This document shows, one piece after another, positions 48,340-60,052 of a stretch of 64,000 nt of DNA. Under the pieces are notes generated by a model. That model was given only the letters and a program-made list of their open reading frames with translations, did not search any database and was not told the origin of the DNA. The stretch's first letter is position 1. Each line of letters starts with the position of its first letter. The DNA is taken from NCBI RefSeq assembly GCF_954871325.1, contig NC_088775.1, positions 47,717,561-47,781,560 on the forward strand, read 5' to 3'. The position numbers and the translations under genes were made by a program. This DNA is from Gordionus sp. m RMFG-2023 (lineage: Eukaryota > Nematomorpha > Gordioida > Chordodea > Parachordodidae).

Positions 48340-48785
48340 ACGATTTTCCTTTTTTAATTGACACTTTTCCTTTCCTTCTGGGAATTTTTCTTTTCTGATT
48401 GGACCTTTTTCTTTTTTGTTTAACATTTTTCCTTTTTGATTGAATCTTTTCCTTTTTGTTTACACTTTTCCTTTTTTGTTTACACTTTTCCTTTTTTGAT
48501 TGACACTTTTCCTATTTTGATTGAACCTTTTCCTTTTATAATTGACCCTTTTCCTTTTTTGATCGGACCTTTTCCTTTTATGATTGAAACTTTTCCTTTT
48601 TTGATTGGACCTTTTATTTTTCTGTTCACTTTTCCTTTTTTGATCGGACTTTTTCTTAAACCTTTGGGACTTTTCTTTTTTTGATTGACACTTTTCCTTT
48701 TTTGATTGAACCTTTCCCTTTTATTGACCCTTTTCCTTTTTTGATCGGACCTTCTCCTTTTATGAAAACTTTTCCTTTATTGATT
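48340..48785 (+). repeat. Pyrimidine-rich minisatellite (TTTTCCTTTT...TTGAT)
   Basis: About 24 imperfect units of 17-20 bp, CTTTTCCTTTTTTGATTGAC and variants, with a larger repeat of about 240 bp (the ATTGACACTTTTCC...GATCGGACC sequence recurs). One strand is almost all C and T. The open frame rich in F, P and I is a by-product. Confidence 0.9.
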
Positions 48786-49588
48786 TGGAAACACTGTAGC
48801 TAAATCATATATTATAATTAAAATCTATTAAAAAAAATTAAATTTATCTTATTTTTCAAAAACTATTTTGAAAAATCGATTTTTTTATTAATTATTTATT
48901 TCATAATTTTTACAACCGGTTTGTTGGTCACAAATTGTTTTAAACAACTGACAAATTGAAAAAAAAAATTAACAACTGGCTCGATTGAGCCTATGCGAGC
49001 CGGCCTCAGTCAGCGCTATATATATACTTGTCTTCCATCTTGGAAATAAAGTATTTAATATATACTTTTTAATCCCTACTTAATATTAACTCATTATTAT
49101 GCTTTGAAATTAGAATTCCTAATTAAAACCTGCAATTATCGTTGGAAAAGTATAAAATAGGTTTATTTAGTTAGAAGGATATCGAATTGCCTGCTTTAAT
49201 TTAGTATAATAAAATGTACAATTTGGTTTAAGACTATAGTTGGGTAATGGCTAAATCCGTTAATTCAGCTCAATCTACAGGTGCGTGCCTAAGAAAATCC
49301 TTTAATATTATGGCTTTTCAATTTATGTTTTTTTCACCTTTGAGCTGCTATATTTTTAAGAGAAAAATTGGTATAAAATATAATAATTACGTAACTACAT
49401 AAATACACTATTTAGTTCCAAAAAGGGATGCTTTACAATTGCTTTAAAATGGAAAGTATTTTGCTTAAAAACACTCATTTAACACCAAAAATCTCACTTA
49501 TGTTAAAAGTCTCAGGTTGGAAAGGATATAATAATTTGCTATAATATAGTTTTATTTTTAGATAACTATATTTTTCATAAAATTATAG
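48786..49588. other. Intron 11, last part: no recognised feature
   Basis: AT-rich; near 48960-49015, ACTGGCTCGATTGAGCC and GCGAGCCGGCCTCAG form a small G/C patch that may be a transposon end. Confidence 0.35.
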
Positions 49589-49700
49589 CCCTCAAAGCTT
49601 ATTACAAGGAATGAATAAATTTTTGCACAATTTGAATATAACGTTTCGTCGTGATCCCAACAATTTTCGGCCTAGGATCAACAAGCTCAACTCTGTTAAG
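49589..49700 (+). CDS. ABCE1: ABCE1 exon 12
   Basis: Acceptor AATTATAG; reads [20 protein letters not shown], then [17 protein letters not shown], the conserved C-terminal segment. Ends in phase 0 at donor GTAAAA. If not spliced, the frame would add only nine residues before a stop. Confidence 0.95.
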
Positions 49701-50447
49701 GTAAAATCATATCAAAATGTTCCCATATAACGTTTTTCTTTAGATTTTACCTTTGGGGTCTCGGAGATCTTATCATTTACAAAATCTTGGGTTTAACTTC
49801 TACCGTTTTTTTAAAATAAAATATTTTTCTAATAGTAGAAGTGGATATTATGCAATTAAATTGATAAACAGGATCTTTAAAAAAAATACATAATAATTAT
49901 ATGATATATTTAATCACAAATATTACAAATAACATTTATGAGTATTTAACCGGTCAAATATACTTTCGATCAATTCGTTGGCTTGCCAACCCTGAGAAAA
50001 AATATTTTTTTTAAAAACGAATAATTCGAATCCACTACTATGATTAAATTTTGTATGAAAACGAATCGAACAAATCGAATTCGAAAATGTATTATTCGAT
50101 TTATACTCTTTTTTGAATATTCAAACTTTTCACCAAACTAATGACGTTTGCGTTTTTTAAACTAAATATTTTCTTGTTTCGTTTTTTATCTGTATAGTTA
50201 GAACCTAATAAGATGATTTAATGGGCTCCGAGATAAGTCTATTTTTGCACCAAAAAAGTAATAAAAATACAGATACCTGCTATTTTACCTAATGAAATCT
50301 GAGTAAAAAATAGTTTGAGGCAAACTTGTTTCCTGTTGATAATTTAAAAAAATATTTTCCTAAGATTCTATTACTTTTTTAAATTCAATGATTCAAAATG
50401 ATTGACTTATTTTATATATTTTAAATTATTACCAGATTGGTTTTTAA

Positions 50448-51848
50448 CCATTCACTACAAAGGTGGAAAAAAATCCCTTAACTACAAAGGATGTCTATTT
50501 TACCCCAAATTTTGATTAGCTATATCTCAAACATATTAAAATTTGAGATCTAAAATTTTGAATATATATTAAAATATTATTGGAAATAATAAATACAAAA
50601 TCTTAGATTAATAATTACTTCTAAAAAAAGTTATGCAAATTTTCCTAAAGTTGCTGAAATAAATTTTTTTTCTGAGACTTTCCTTTAATTATAGTTTTAT
50701 CACCAAAAAAAATTTAAAAAATGCAAATTTTATTATATATTTTATTAAATCAATGTTGAATAAAGATAATTATATAAATTTATAAAAAAATATCAAATAT
50801 TAAAAAAAATTAAACATCAAATATCATGTAAATTTTTGTACTAACATTCACGACAAAATATATGCATATGATCTTTACAAATTAATTTTGAACAATTTAA
50901 ACAAATAAATGTTGTTTTTACGTCCTTCACTCTTGGACAATCATAACATCTTCTCTTTTTATTTGATGGAATATGTTTTTCATCAGTTATATTGAGAACA
51001 TTTCCAATGTTGTTACATAATAATCTACTTATACTAGGGTTCTCAGATCTGCTCATATATGGAGTTATCAGTTCCATTGCTAATAATTTTATAAATTTTT
51101 ATATTCGATAAATTATGAGCTTTATAAACTATCAGTACATTTATTATTGATATATTTACTATAGTATAAAAAATGGTCAATGGCCATTTATTGGATTTCC
51201 TGGATATATAATACATGGAGGATAGTTGATCAACTGTATCAACTCCATTTTTTTTTAAATTATAAAAAGTTATAATTTCTGGTCAATTTTGTTATCATAA
51301 TGTAGTGTGTAGAAAGCAACACTATATTATACTTTTTTGGTATGTATGAAACTAAAGTTGTATTCTCTCTAAATGCAAATAAGCTAAATGTATATCTCTA
51401 ATCATCACCTGACTCACAATCTAAATAAAATGTTATAAATATTAAATAGACAATACTTCCAGAACTTGATGATATTAAATTTTCCATATGCGTCTTTTAT
51501 AGTATTTAGCTCTACAAGAAAAAAAAATAGTATAAAATTTTAAAATTTTGTGTCACAATACAACATTGAAAAATTTTAAAATTTCAATTTTCTATATTAA
51601 TGTTAAATAATAAAAAAATATTTGGAAAAAAAATTTCGTAAGTACAAAGGTGGGATATATACTACCCCAAGCTCAACGAATTGCAAATATTTAAAAAAAT
51701 ATCAAATCAATTTTCTTGAAATTTGATAGATATGTTCCTTATCAAAATATTAAACTCTATAAAAACCAGGTCAAATTATTCAGGATTTTTAATTACCAAG
51801 ATTATAAAAGCCGTGGGGTATTATTTACCCCACCTTTGTAGTGAAGGG
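50448..51848 (-). mobile_element. piggyBac element, 1.4 kb, TTAA target sites
   Basis: Ends CCATTCACTACAAAGGTGG (left) and, inverted, CCCTTCACTACAAAGGTGG (right), one mismatch in 19, each bordered by TTAA (50444-50447 and 51849-51852). Transposase C-terminal sequence is on the - strand; the N-terminal half is missing, so it is internally deleted and non-autonomous. It lies in ABCE1 intron 12. Confidence 0.95.
50841..51420 (-). pseudogene. piggyBac transposase, C-terminal part with Cys-rich domain
   Basis: On the - strand, about 51290-51120 reads PEIITFYNLKKNGVDTVDQL, SSMYYISRKSNKWPLTIFYT and INVLIVYKAHN, matching the piggyBac core around the last catalytic Asp (GVDTVDQ). The open stretch 51077-50841 ends with RRCYDCPRVKDVKTTFICLN then C-SKLIC-KDH and CREC, the Cys/His cross-brace domain that binds the element's ends. 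At least one frame change separates the two parts, and the first two catalytic Asp regions are absent. Confidence 0.85.
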
Positions 51849-51852
51849 TTAA

Positions 51853-52944
51853 TCATTTCTACACAAATTGCCGAAAATCTTAATTTTATCAAAAATCAAA
51901 AGCATTTTCATGCTCAATTATTCTCGCTCCGAGCCCTATACTATGTTAACTAAAAATATTGTAAATTTTCATAATCAAGGGTTGACTCATCAATTTTATT
52001 GGGTTGACTCATCAATTTTATTTAATAATTAATATGACACTCCTTTTTAATTATATCAGGCACGGACCGATGAATTTTTTAAGGGAGGGAGCAGTGCGTG
52101 GTAAAATTTTTGTTTTAACAATAAATAAATAAATACACACAATTTTTTTAAATTTTGATGGAAAAGGAAATAATATCAACACAAATTTCAAAAATCTTGT
52201 TTTAAATTACAAAGGTTATTTATTCAGAATTTAAGAAATATAGAATATCTTAATAGAAATCCAATTTTCTTCCTCCAAATATGAAAGCTTAAATAACTGG
52301 AGGGGGGGGGGTACGATCTTAACCTCACTGGATTCGTTGTATTTGATTAATTTATAATTCAAAATATGTTAAATAATATTTGATATCCAGCCTAATTCAC
52401 ATCTATTCAAGAATGATTTACTTTTTTAAAAAATTTATAAATAATAGGACCATGATCAAAAAAAATCTGGCAATTATTTTTTTCTGGAGGATTGAAACAA
52501 AAACGTATATATCAACTCCCACGAATGAATGATCATAAATTATGACCACCTGATATTGTTTATTTATTATATTGTTTTGTTTTGTTATGAACAATTTTCG
52601 TGTAATAATTCGCAATAATGTATTGATAATAATCGTATAAATTGCTATTACTTCCAAAATTTATTTTATTCAACTTAAATGCCAAATTAGTTTCAATTTT
52701 ATAAATGAATGGCGATGTCATCTATTTAATGTTATTTAAATACATCAATTAAGGTGATCTTCACCTTTTAATGTTATGTTTATATCTAATTTATATTCTT
52801 TTTAACTTAATTTAGTGTCTAGCATCTGTAGGCTAATTTAGTTTCCTTTTTTAAATCTAATGTACAAGAAAACAATAATACCGAGACCCCTCTTTTTAAA
52901 GTTTCTCTTTAATGTAAGTGATGCGGGTATATAATCTTCTATCC
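51853..52944. other. Intron 12: no gene; a possible hAT end at 52060
   Basis: GGGTTGACTCATCAATTTTATT is doubled at 51979-52022. CAGGCACGGACCGATGAATT at about 52059 looks like a hAT left end with a G run at 52303; no right end was found. Confidence 0.4.
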
Positions 52945-53620
52945 TAGTGTTGTTAAGCGGCTCGTTTTGAGTCTATTTTTAAAAACGGTTAACTCAATAT
53001 TTCATCCATAAAAATATTATGCAAGCCTGAATATTTTGTTCATAGAAGGAACAAAGGTCTAGTCATATAAAATTATTATATTTGATTCCAAATTTACGAA
53101 TATGAATAATAAATTATTCGAATGATAATAGAAAAAAAATTCATGAATAATAAATTTTAATTATTGGTATATTTTAATAAATATTTGAATTACTCATATT
53201 ATATACAAATATTAGTAAACTCAAGTCGCGACTCGAGTTTTGAACTTGAGTCGTAAACTCAATAAATAGTTTATTAAATTTTATGAAACTCAATTGCTTA
53301 TATAAGTGTTATTTATTGTTAGTGTAAAACTTTGATCCGTGGCCTAAAAATCGACTAAACTAGCGATGAGCACAAACCACAAGCACAACCAATATATTTT
53401 AAGTTGTTTTTTCTTGACCTTATTAAGGTATATTAATATATGATTATTAGAGGCAACAATCGATAGCTAATTAGAACTAGTGAATAATTAGCAAACCAAG
53501 CGCCACCTCTCTATGGCAATTACTACGTAGGTTAGGATTATTATCGTCACCAAATATTGATATGATGGATTGGTATCAAATAAGTCTAATTCTACCTAAA
53601 TATGGTGTATATAAGTTTGA
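52945..53620 (+). repeat. Long terminal inverted repeat, left arm
   Basis: Inverted counterpart of about 58600-59144. Carries AAGTCGCGACTCGAGTTTTG and, farther in, GGCAACAATCGATAGCTAAT and GTATCAAATAAGTCTAATTC. Confidence 0.7.
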
Positions 53621-54129
53621 CTTGGGAGCGGGGGTAAAAAAAATATGGTTACTCGTATAAAACTTTTGACCATCGTATTTCTCTTAATGGGCTTGTTTAG
53701 ATCTTAACATTTGATCATATAAAATCATCAAAAAAGTTTCATAAAATCCACCTCATTTAATAAAAAATAGATAATTTTAAAAAAATGATAAAAAAAATTA
53801 TAAAAGATTTCACCTAAAAGATTGTTTATTTATCTAATAAAATTTACAATATAATTCCTCAATAAAAGATGTATGTATTTACAAAGAAGATTGTGAAAAT
53901 CACTAATAAATTAAAAAAGAATATTACATTTTTACAATATAGCAGCATATTATTTTTTTTATTAAAATAACATCAATTAAAAAAAATTTATTTTCATTTC
54001 AAAATATAATAATATAAATAAAAAATATTAAATCATATCATGTTTATTTGTTGATAATAATAAAATATTTACATTAAATATAAATAAAATAAATTATTTT
54101 ACTAAAATAAATAAATAATAATTAATACT

Positions 54130-54300
54130 ATAAGCATCGATGCAGAATTTTGACTAATTTAATTTTAGCAGATTTATGTAGGCTTAGTTAGACGATTTTT
54201 AGGCTTAGCCGATTTTTAATCTTACCTAATTAGGCTTAGCCGATTTTTAGGCTTAGCCTTATTAGGCTTAGGCGTAGTTTTTAGCCGATTACGCAACACT
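54130..54300 (+). repeat. GGCTTAGCCGATTTTTA repeat block, copy 1
   Basis: Starts ATCGATGCAGAATTTTGACT, contains GGCTTAGCCGATTTTTA several times and ends TAGCCGATTACGCAACACTA. Copy 2 is at 56343-56538 in the same orientation. Probably the end of a hAT-like element with TAGTGTTGCG termini. Confidence 0.65.
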
Positions 54301-54534
54301 ATTTGTGACTAATAAATTGAATTAATTTAAATGTATTATTTTCCTTTAATCTTTTTTTTTAAATATAATTGTAGAATTTTTAGATTAGGAATCCTTTATT
54401 TCCTTCGATTTAGTATGTTAACAAAATTTCCGTTAAATAGAGTTTAAAATTCCTGAACCCGAATTAAATCCTAATTTGGCAATCTAGCAGATATTTTTCT
54501 CTTAATATTGTACAAAAGTTAAAAGGATAATATT

Positions 54535-55490
54535 TAAATGTGACAATTGTCATAATCGTTTTTTTATAAATTTTTTTGAAGAAAATATGTTAAAATAAGT
54601 ATTAATAACATGTGTAAATATAAATTTAGTGAAGATGTACCAATGAAAAGTGACAATTGTCATAATCGTTATTTTTAAAGTTTTTTGAATTTTTTTGACG
54701 ACAATATGTTAAAATAAGTATTAATAACATGTTTAAATAAAAATTTAGTGAAGATGTACCATAGAAAATTGACAATTGTCATAATCGTTATTTTATAAGT
54801 TTTTTTAATTTTTTTGAAGAAAATATGTTAAAAAAAGTATTAAAAACATGTTTAAATAAAAATTAGGGAAGATGTACCATAGAAAAGTGACAATTGTTAT
54901 AATCGTTATTTTATAAGTTTTTTGAATTTTTTTGAAGAAAATATGTTAAAATAAGTATTGATAACATGTTTAAATAAAATTTAGTGAAGATGTACCATAG
55001 AAAATTGACATTGTATAATCGTTATTTTTGAATTTTTTTGACGAAAATATGTTAAAATAAGTATTAATAACGTGTGTAAATATAAATTTAGTGAAGACAA
55101 TGAAAAGTGACAATTGTCATAATCGTTATTTTTAAAGTTTTTTGAATTTTTTTGACGAAAATATGTTAAAATAAGTATTAATAACATGTGTAAATATAAA
55201 TTTAGTGAAGATGTACCAATGAAAAGTGACAATTGTCTTAATCGTTATTCTTAGAGTTTTTTACGAAAATATTTTAAAATAAGTATTGATAACATGTTTA
55301 AATAAAAATTTGGTGAAGATGTACTCTAGATAAGCGACAATTGTCATAATCATTATTTTTAAAGTTTTTTGATTTTTGTTGACGAAAATATGTTAAAATG
55401 AGTAATAATAACATGTTTAAATAAAAATTTAGTGAAGATGTACCATAGAAAAGTGACAATTGTCGTAATCGTTATTTTTAAAATTTCTTT
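54535..55490 (+). repeat. Tandem array, GACAATTGTC unit (+), third location
   Basis: Nine units of about 105-118 bp: GTGACAATTGTCATAATCGT, GAAGAAAATATGTTAAAATA, AGTATTAATAACATGTTTAA and GTGAAGATGTACCATAGAAA. A distinct subfamily (AGTATTAATAACATG), unlike the arrays at 39 kb. The inverted partner is at 57598-57770. Confidence 0.85.
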
Positions 55491-55619
55491 GATGAAATTT
55501 TTCCATTTTATTAATATTTTTGAATAATGTTAATGTACTCACAAGGAAAGGAAATTTTAATAAAATATATTTATAAAAAATAAGATTTATGTTGGAAAAT
55601 CGTTATTCAAATATTTGTA

Positions 55620-55742
55620 AAATTTTGATTGAGGGGGGGGGGGTAAAATTTTTATTAGCTTAAAATGATATTTAAGAAAACAGTCAAATTTGCGATGGGG
55701 GGGATTTCCCCCTTCCCCCCCCCATTGGTTACGCGCCTGGTT
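55620..55742 (-). mobile_element. hAT-type right end, no partner
   Basis: A G run at 55631-55642, then GGGGGGGATTTCCCCCTTCC and CCCCATTGGTTACGCGCCTG. The inverse, CAGGCGCGTAACCAATGGGG, has the form of a hAT terminus. No left end recognised. Confidence 0.4.
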
Positions 55743-56342
55743 GAATAATATATCAATTATATTTATAATCTTTTGCTTGACATATACTTTATGGATTAGT
55801 ATAAAAGTAAGTAGTGAAAAATATTATTTAATCAATATTATTCATCCACTAACTTTATTAAGAATTAGAGATTAAATATCCACTTTTAAAAGTTCTATTC
55901 TTCTAACACAAAAATTTTGAAAATGTCGAGTGGAGCACTGCAATTCTAGATAACGATATAAAATATATTAAGTAATTTAAAATATATTTATAATAATTAT
56001 ACATACTGTTCTAACTTCTATTCTTTCTAACACAAAAATTTTGAAAATGTCGAGTGGAGAATTGAAGAATTTTATAAAAAATATATTTTAGAGAAAATTG
56101 CCTGAGTATATGCCATAGAAAAAACATATGGTAATAATATATTCTTCCCCAAAAACAGGAGCAAATTGGCATTTTATTACATCCGTTCATCGGGTCAGAA
56201 ATTAATATGCAAAATTTATATCATAACATCTAATCCTAAGTTAGAAATTATTATTTTTTTGCCAATTTTCACCAGACAATCTTGTTTAAAATTTGGGTAA
56301 ACAACTTTTTTTTCTATTTTAAAATCAATTGCAAGTTAACTA

Positions 56343-56538
56343 TTTTCGTCAATCGATGCAGAATTTTGACTAATTTATTTTAGCCAATTTTTAGGCTTAG
56401 CCGATTTTTAGGCTTAGCTGATTTTTAGGTTTAGCCGATTTTTAGGCTTTACCTAATTAGGCTTAGCCGATTTTTTCACCTAAAATCTCGGCTAAGCCAT
56501 TTTGTAGTCGGCTAAAATTAGCCGATTACGCAACACTA
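56343..56538 (+). repeat. GGCTTAGCCGATTTTTA repeat block, copy 2
   Basis: Same start (ATCGATGCAGAATTTTGACT) and end (TTAGCCGATTACGCAACACTA, split here as TAGCCGATTACGCAACACTA) as copy 1, with one more GGCTTAGC unit plus a reversed TCGGCTAAGCC segment. Confidence 0.65.
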
Positions 56539-56859
56539 GTCACAAATCAAATCACAATACATATATTATTATTATGTTTCTTATTTTAATTTTGAATGAA
56601 TTTAGCGCCTAGCTGGCACCACCAATTTTTTGTATATTTTTTAAAATTATTATTTAAGAAAATAAATAACCAAACCCTATCCTTGTTTCTTTCTCCCAAA
56701 ATAAATCTATCTCTTTTAAAATAAATTTTAGCAATTTTAAAAGTTATAAAAAAATAAAATTTTCTTGTTTTTTTCACCATTAACATAATTTATTTTTTTT
56801 AAAGAAATTTTTTTTTATTTGTAAAAAAATTTTTAATAATATTTTTTTTCCATAAAGAT

Positions 56860-57560
56860 TTTTATTCTTATTTTTGAAAATAAGTGCAAATGATTTAGTT
56901 AAATATAAAAGAATACATACTCAATATATAAAATCAATTACAGATAAAATTATTGCAATTATACAATATTGCACAGAAAATAAAATTTGCACTTATGAAA
57001 TCAGGCACCGATCATAATGTAAATATATATAAATAAGATTTAAAAGAATTAAGATAATATATAATTTTTACGTTAATAAATCTCTCATTAACTTTGAGCT
57101 AAACAAGAATATCTTCTAGTTCAACCTGCGCTAATACTTATAATTAAAAATGCTTCTAATTTTTCTTGGTCTATATTAGCTCAGTCTATTTTTTATAATT
57201 TTTTAATTTACTAAATGTTCGTTAACCTCCGCAAATGACAAAATTAAAATGTATTCTTATGCCAATAATAAATTAGTGTATGCACTTTTGTGCATATTGT
57301 AACTTTTAATTATTTCACACACGCCTATTAAACATTTTATTATCAAATCATATTGTAATATTCCATATTCATTTATCACTTGTACATATGATATCGTCGT
57401 CCATTTCATTTAATTCTGCTATTAAATTTTTGAATATACTGGTAAATGAACACAATTCGTTACGGAATTTAACGCTCACTATATTTGCCAATTGTGTCAA
57501 GTTTTTCCAAGAAATTTTCAGAAATACCTTTACTATTTATTTCATCAAAATGCCTCATTT
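56860..57560 (-). mobile_element. Second, truncated copy of the inner hAT family
   Basis: Collinear with about 4540-5440 of the hAT at 4445-7183: TCAGGCACCGATCATA, TTTTTACGTTAATAAATCTC, GAATATCTTCTAGTTCAA and TTTACTAAATGTT occur in both, in order. Both ends are missing and it lacks the LINE insertion. Confidence 0.8.
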
Positions 57561-57597
57561 AAATTTTTTTAAGCGATCACTCGCACTTTTTAAAAAT

Positions 57598-57770
57598 CAA
57601 TTGTCACCTTTCTATGGTACTTCTTTATTGAAATTTTAATTTAACATGTTTACAATATCTATTTTTACCCATTTGCTTTAAAAAAATTCAAAAATAACGA
57701 TTATGACAATTGTCATTTTTTTATGGTACATCATCACTGTTTAAAAAAATAACGATGACAAATGCCATTC
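57598..57770 (-). repeat. Tandem array, GACAATTGTC unit (-), third location
   Basis: About one and a half units (AATTGTCACCTTTCTATGG; AACGATTATGACAATTGTCA), inverted relative to 54535-55490. Much shorter than its partner. Confidence 0.75.
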
Positions 57771-58599
57771 CATTAATAATAGTAAGTCAGAATATTATTA
57801 TTAAAAGAAGCTTTAAATAACTTACCCGCCCATAATTTTAATAATTAAATGTTATTAAATTTATTGGAGTCAACCCTAAAAGCCTTTTGGTCGAAAAAAT
57901 GATCTGGATATTGGGTCAGATGAAAAAAAGCAACCCAAACCTTAGATAGTCCTTTAAAAAACGACCCATATTTTAGATCGGATCGAATAAAATGACCACA
58001 ACTTTGGGTTGAAGTCGTAAAAAACGGCCCGATGTCTGAGTCGAAAAACGACCCAACTATTCGTCTTCTATTCGACTTAGTATAAAACTCGTATAACGAC
58101 TTAAATTGAAAGTCTAAAGTTAAAAATAAAAAAACAAATGTTTTATTAATTAGTGCAAACTAATTTAAAATCTTCGTCCTTTAGTCGACTTAAGTTCATA
58201 GAACTATTCGTCCTTTAGTCGACTTAAAATATATTTCATATTCACATCACGACTCAAGTTGAAAGTCTAAAAAATAAAAAAACAGAACATTATTAATTAA
58301 TAATAACTATCATTCATAGAACTATTCGTCCTCTAGTCAACTTAGTTCATAGAACTATTCGTCCTCTAGTCGACTTAAGTTTATAGACTTGAGTTCACTA
58401 CTTGAGTTGGTCGACTAATGACTAGGGACTCGACTTTTTAACAACACTATCCATCCGTTTATAATGACAATAAAAATACTTGAAGATATTGGCCTAGTTT
58501 TTATAGTATTTTAACATTAAAATAAAATTTGCATTTTTATATTTTTTGTTAAAAATATTATAATTAAAGCAAAGTTTTTCATGAGCAGTTCAGTTATAT
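57771..58599. repeat. CGACCCA / GTCGACTTA subterminal repeats
   Basis: AAAACGACCCA-type motifs at 57950-58060 and CTATTCGTCCTTTAGTCGAC repeated four times from 58181 to 58380, ending at a TAGTGTTGTTAA-type terminus (58449, inverted). It represents a second end nested in the composite element. Confidence 0.55.
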
Positions 58600-59144
58600 G
58601 AGTAACTATATCAAATATTTCCCTCTCCACCAGGTTATACTCTTATTCACCATATTAAGGTAGAACTAGGCTTATTTGATACATAAAATTAATCCCCCGC
58701 CCCCTAGTAATAGCTTCACCCATCGAGAGGTAGCGCTTGGCTTGTTGCCTATTCAATAAGTTTTTTAAATTATCTATCGATTGATATCTCTAATAACCAT
58801 ATATTTATTTATATACTTTAATAAGTTCAATAAGAAATATTAAAATATATGTGTCTGTGCTCAGGGGCCACAGCTGATTTAGTCGATTTTAGAGCCAAGT
58901 GCCAGGTCTGGGTATTAAACAACCAACAATTAACAACACTAATATAAGTAATCGAGTTTCATAAAATTTAAATTAACCTGTTGAGTTCACGACTCAAATT
59001 CATAACTCGAGTCGCGACTCAAATTCATAACTCGAGTCGCAACTTGAGTTCACGACTCAAGTTCAGAACTCGAGTTGTAAAAATGAGTCGACTAATTGAG
59101 ACTCGGAGTCGAAGTCGGGAGAACTCGACTATTTAACAACACTA
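58600..59144 (-). repeat. Long terminal inverted repeat, right arm
   Basis: Counterpart of 52945-53620. It contains tandem CATAACTCGAGTCGCGACTC-like blocks at 59000-59070, absent in that number from the left arm. Confidence 0.7.
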
Positions 59145-59149
59145 ACTAA

Positions 59150-59760
59150 GACTATTAGTGCAATAAAAATGGACTTGAGAAAGATTCGATTGTGGAGGTT
59201 ATCCATCGATAAAATGATACTCCCCTTTAAAGGCCGATGTGAATTTAAGCAATATACTAGTTCAAAACTCATAAATGGGAATAAATATTTACGTTTAATG
59301 TTGATCGGTCATCATCATATCAATTATTGGTATAAATCACGAATGAAAATATGATCGGTATTAGATAAATCCTTTCTCAATGTCGAATTCCGGTCATAGT
59401 TCAACATTAATGGTTGTATGGGCATTGTGGATTCCAGGATGTGTTAATTAAACTGCAAAATTATAAAATGGAAACGTTTCATATACGAGTTTTCTTCCAT
59501 TTATTAGATTCATGTGTAGTGAATTTGTGGTCTCTCTATAGGAGGCATATGAAACAGAAAAATAGTAAACGTATACCCCTTATTAGTAGAGCTCAAATAG
59601 ATAAAGGATTGATGATGTCTGGAAAGGAAAATGATAGAAAAGAAAGTAGATATACTTGGAATTGAAAAAAAGAGAAATTGAATAGATTTTATCCAATCAA
59701 GCATAACATTTGATAACGGCATTTCCCATCACCATCTATTCAGGTAAGTTATAAGAAATG
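59150..59760 (+). pseudogene. piggyBac-type transposase remnant
   Basis: 59169-59260 reads LSIDKMILPFKGRCEFKQYT, matching the piggyBac catalytic stretch (x-x-D-E-x-M-I-x-F-K-G-R-x-x-x-K-Q-Y). About 59490-59560 reads FFHLLDSCVVNLWSLYRR, matching the downstream FFHLLD-x-x-VVNAW-x-LY segment. Near 59720 another frame gives ITFDNGISHH (family V-R-F-D-x-x-x-H). Much of the protein between is missing; no TTAA ends were found. It lies in ABCE1 intron 12, just before the probable last exon. Confidence 0.7.
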
Positions 59761-60007
59761 CAAAAATGATTATTCCTGATTTGAATTTATAAATTGTAAA
59801 ATATCTAAATGTTTAAATAAAAATCGCAACTGTTTTATTTCTTATTCAAAATAAATTGTAAATTTTCTATATTTTTTTACTTATAACTCAAAGATTCCAA
59901 AAAATAATTATATATATACTTAATTTAATAAAAAATCGTTAAAAATGTATTGATTGTGTCTTGTTTAAGCAAATTTTAAGACATATTTTTTTTTATTGTT
60001 CACACAG

Positions 60008-60052
60008 CATAAAAAGTCGGGCCAGAAAGGGATAGAATTTTATGATTATTAG
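60008..60052 (+). CDS. ABCE1: ABCE1 exon 13 (probable): C-terminal end
   Basis: In phase 0 after a T-rich tract and acceptor TTCACACAG, reads HKKSGQKGIEFYDY and stops. Human ends DVEQKKSGNYFFLDD, so KKSG and the aromatic/acidic tail fit; the family's DVEQ is replaced by a single H. It lies 10.3 kb past exon 12, beyond several transposons. Alternative: a missed exon nearer exon 12, or read-through ending nine codons after it. Confidence 0.6.
   Translation, partial: HKKSGQKGIEFYDY

Larger units (their letters stand above)
52945..59144. mobile_element. Composite element with long inverted ends (TAGTGTTGTTAA)
   Basis: Left end TAGTGTTGTTAAGCGGCTCG and right end, inverted, TAGTGTTGTTAAATAGTCGA. 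Inward from each, some 600 bp are homologous in inverted orientation: ACTCGAGTCGCGACTC-type subterminal repeats, then CCAAGCGCCACCTCTCTATG (about 53497) against the inverse of CATCGAGAGGTAGCGCTTGG (about 58722). No matching target duplication surrounds these two ends, and another right-type end occurs at 58449, so copies have been nested or recombined. The interior holds an array pair, a second copy of the inner hAT family, and TAGCCGA repeats. Confidence 0.6.

Noticed and set aside
48436-48684. Open frame with repeated F-P-F-L-I.
   Set aside because: A direct translation of the pyrimidine minisatellite.
59414-59722. Open frames on both strands as a host gene.
   Set aside because: The + frame matches piggyBac transposase pieces with missing parts, and the - frame is its shadow.
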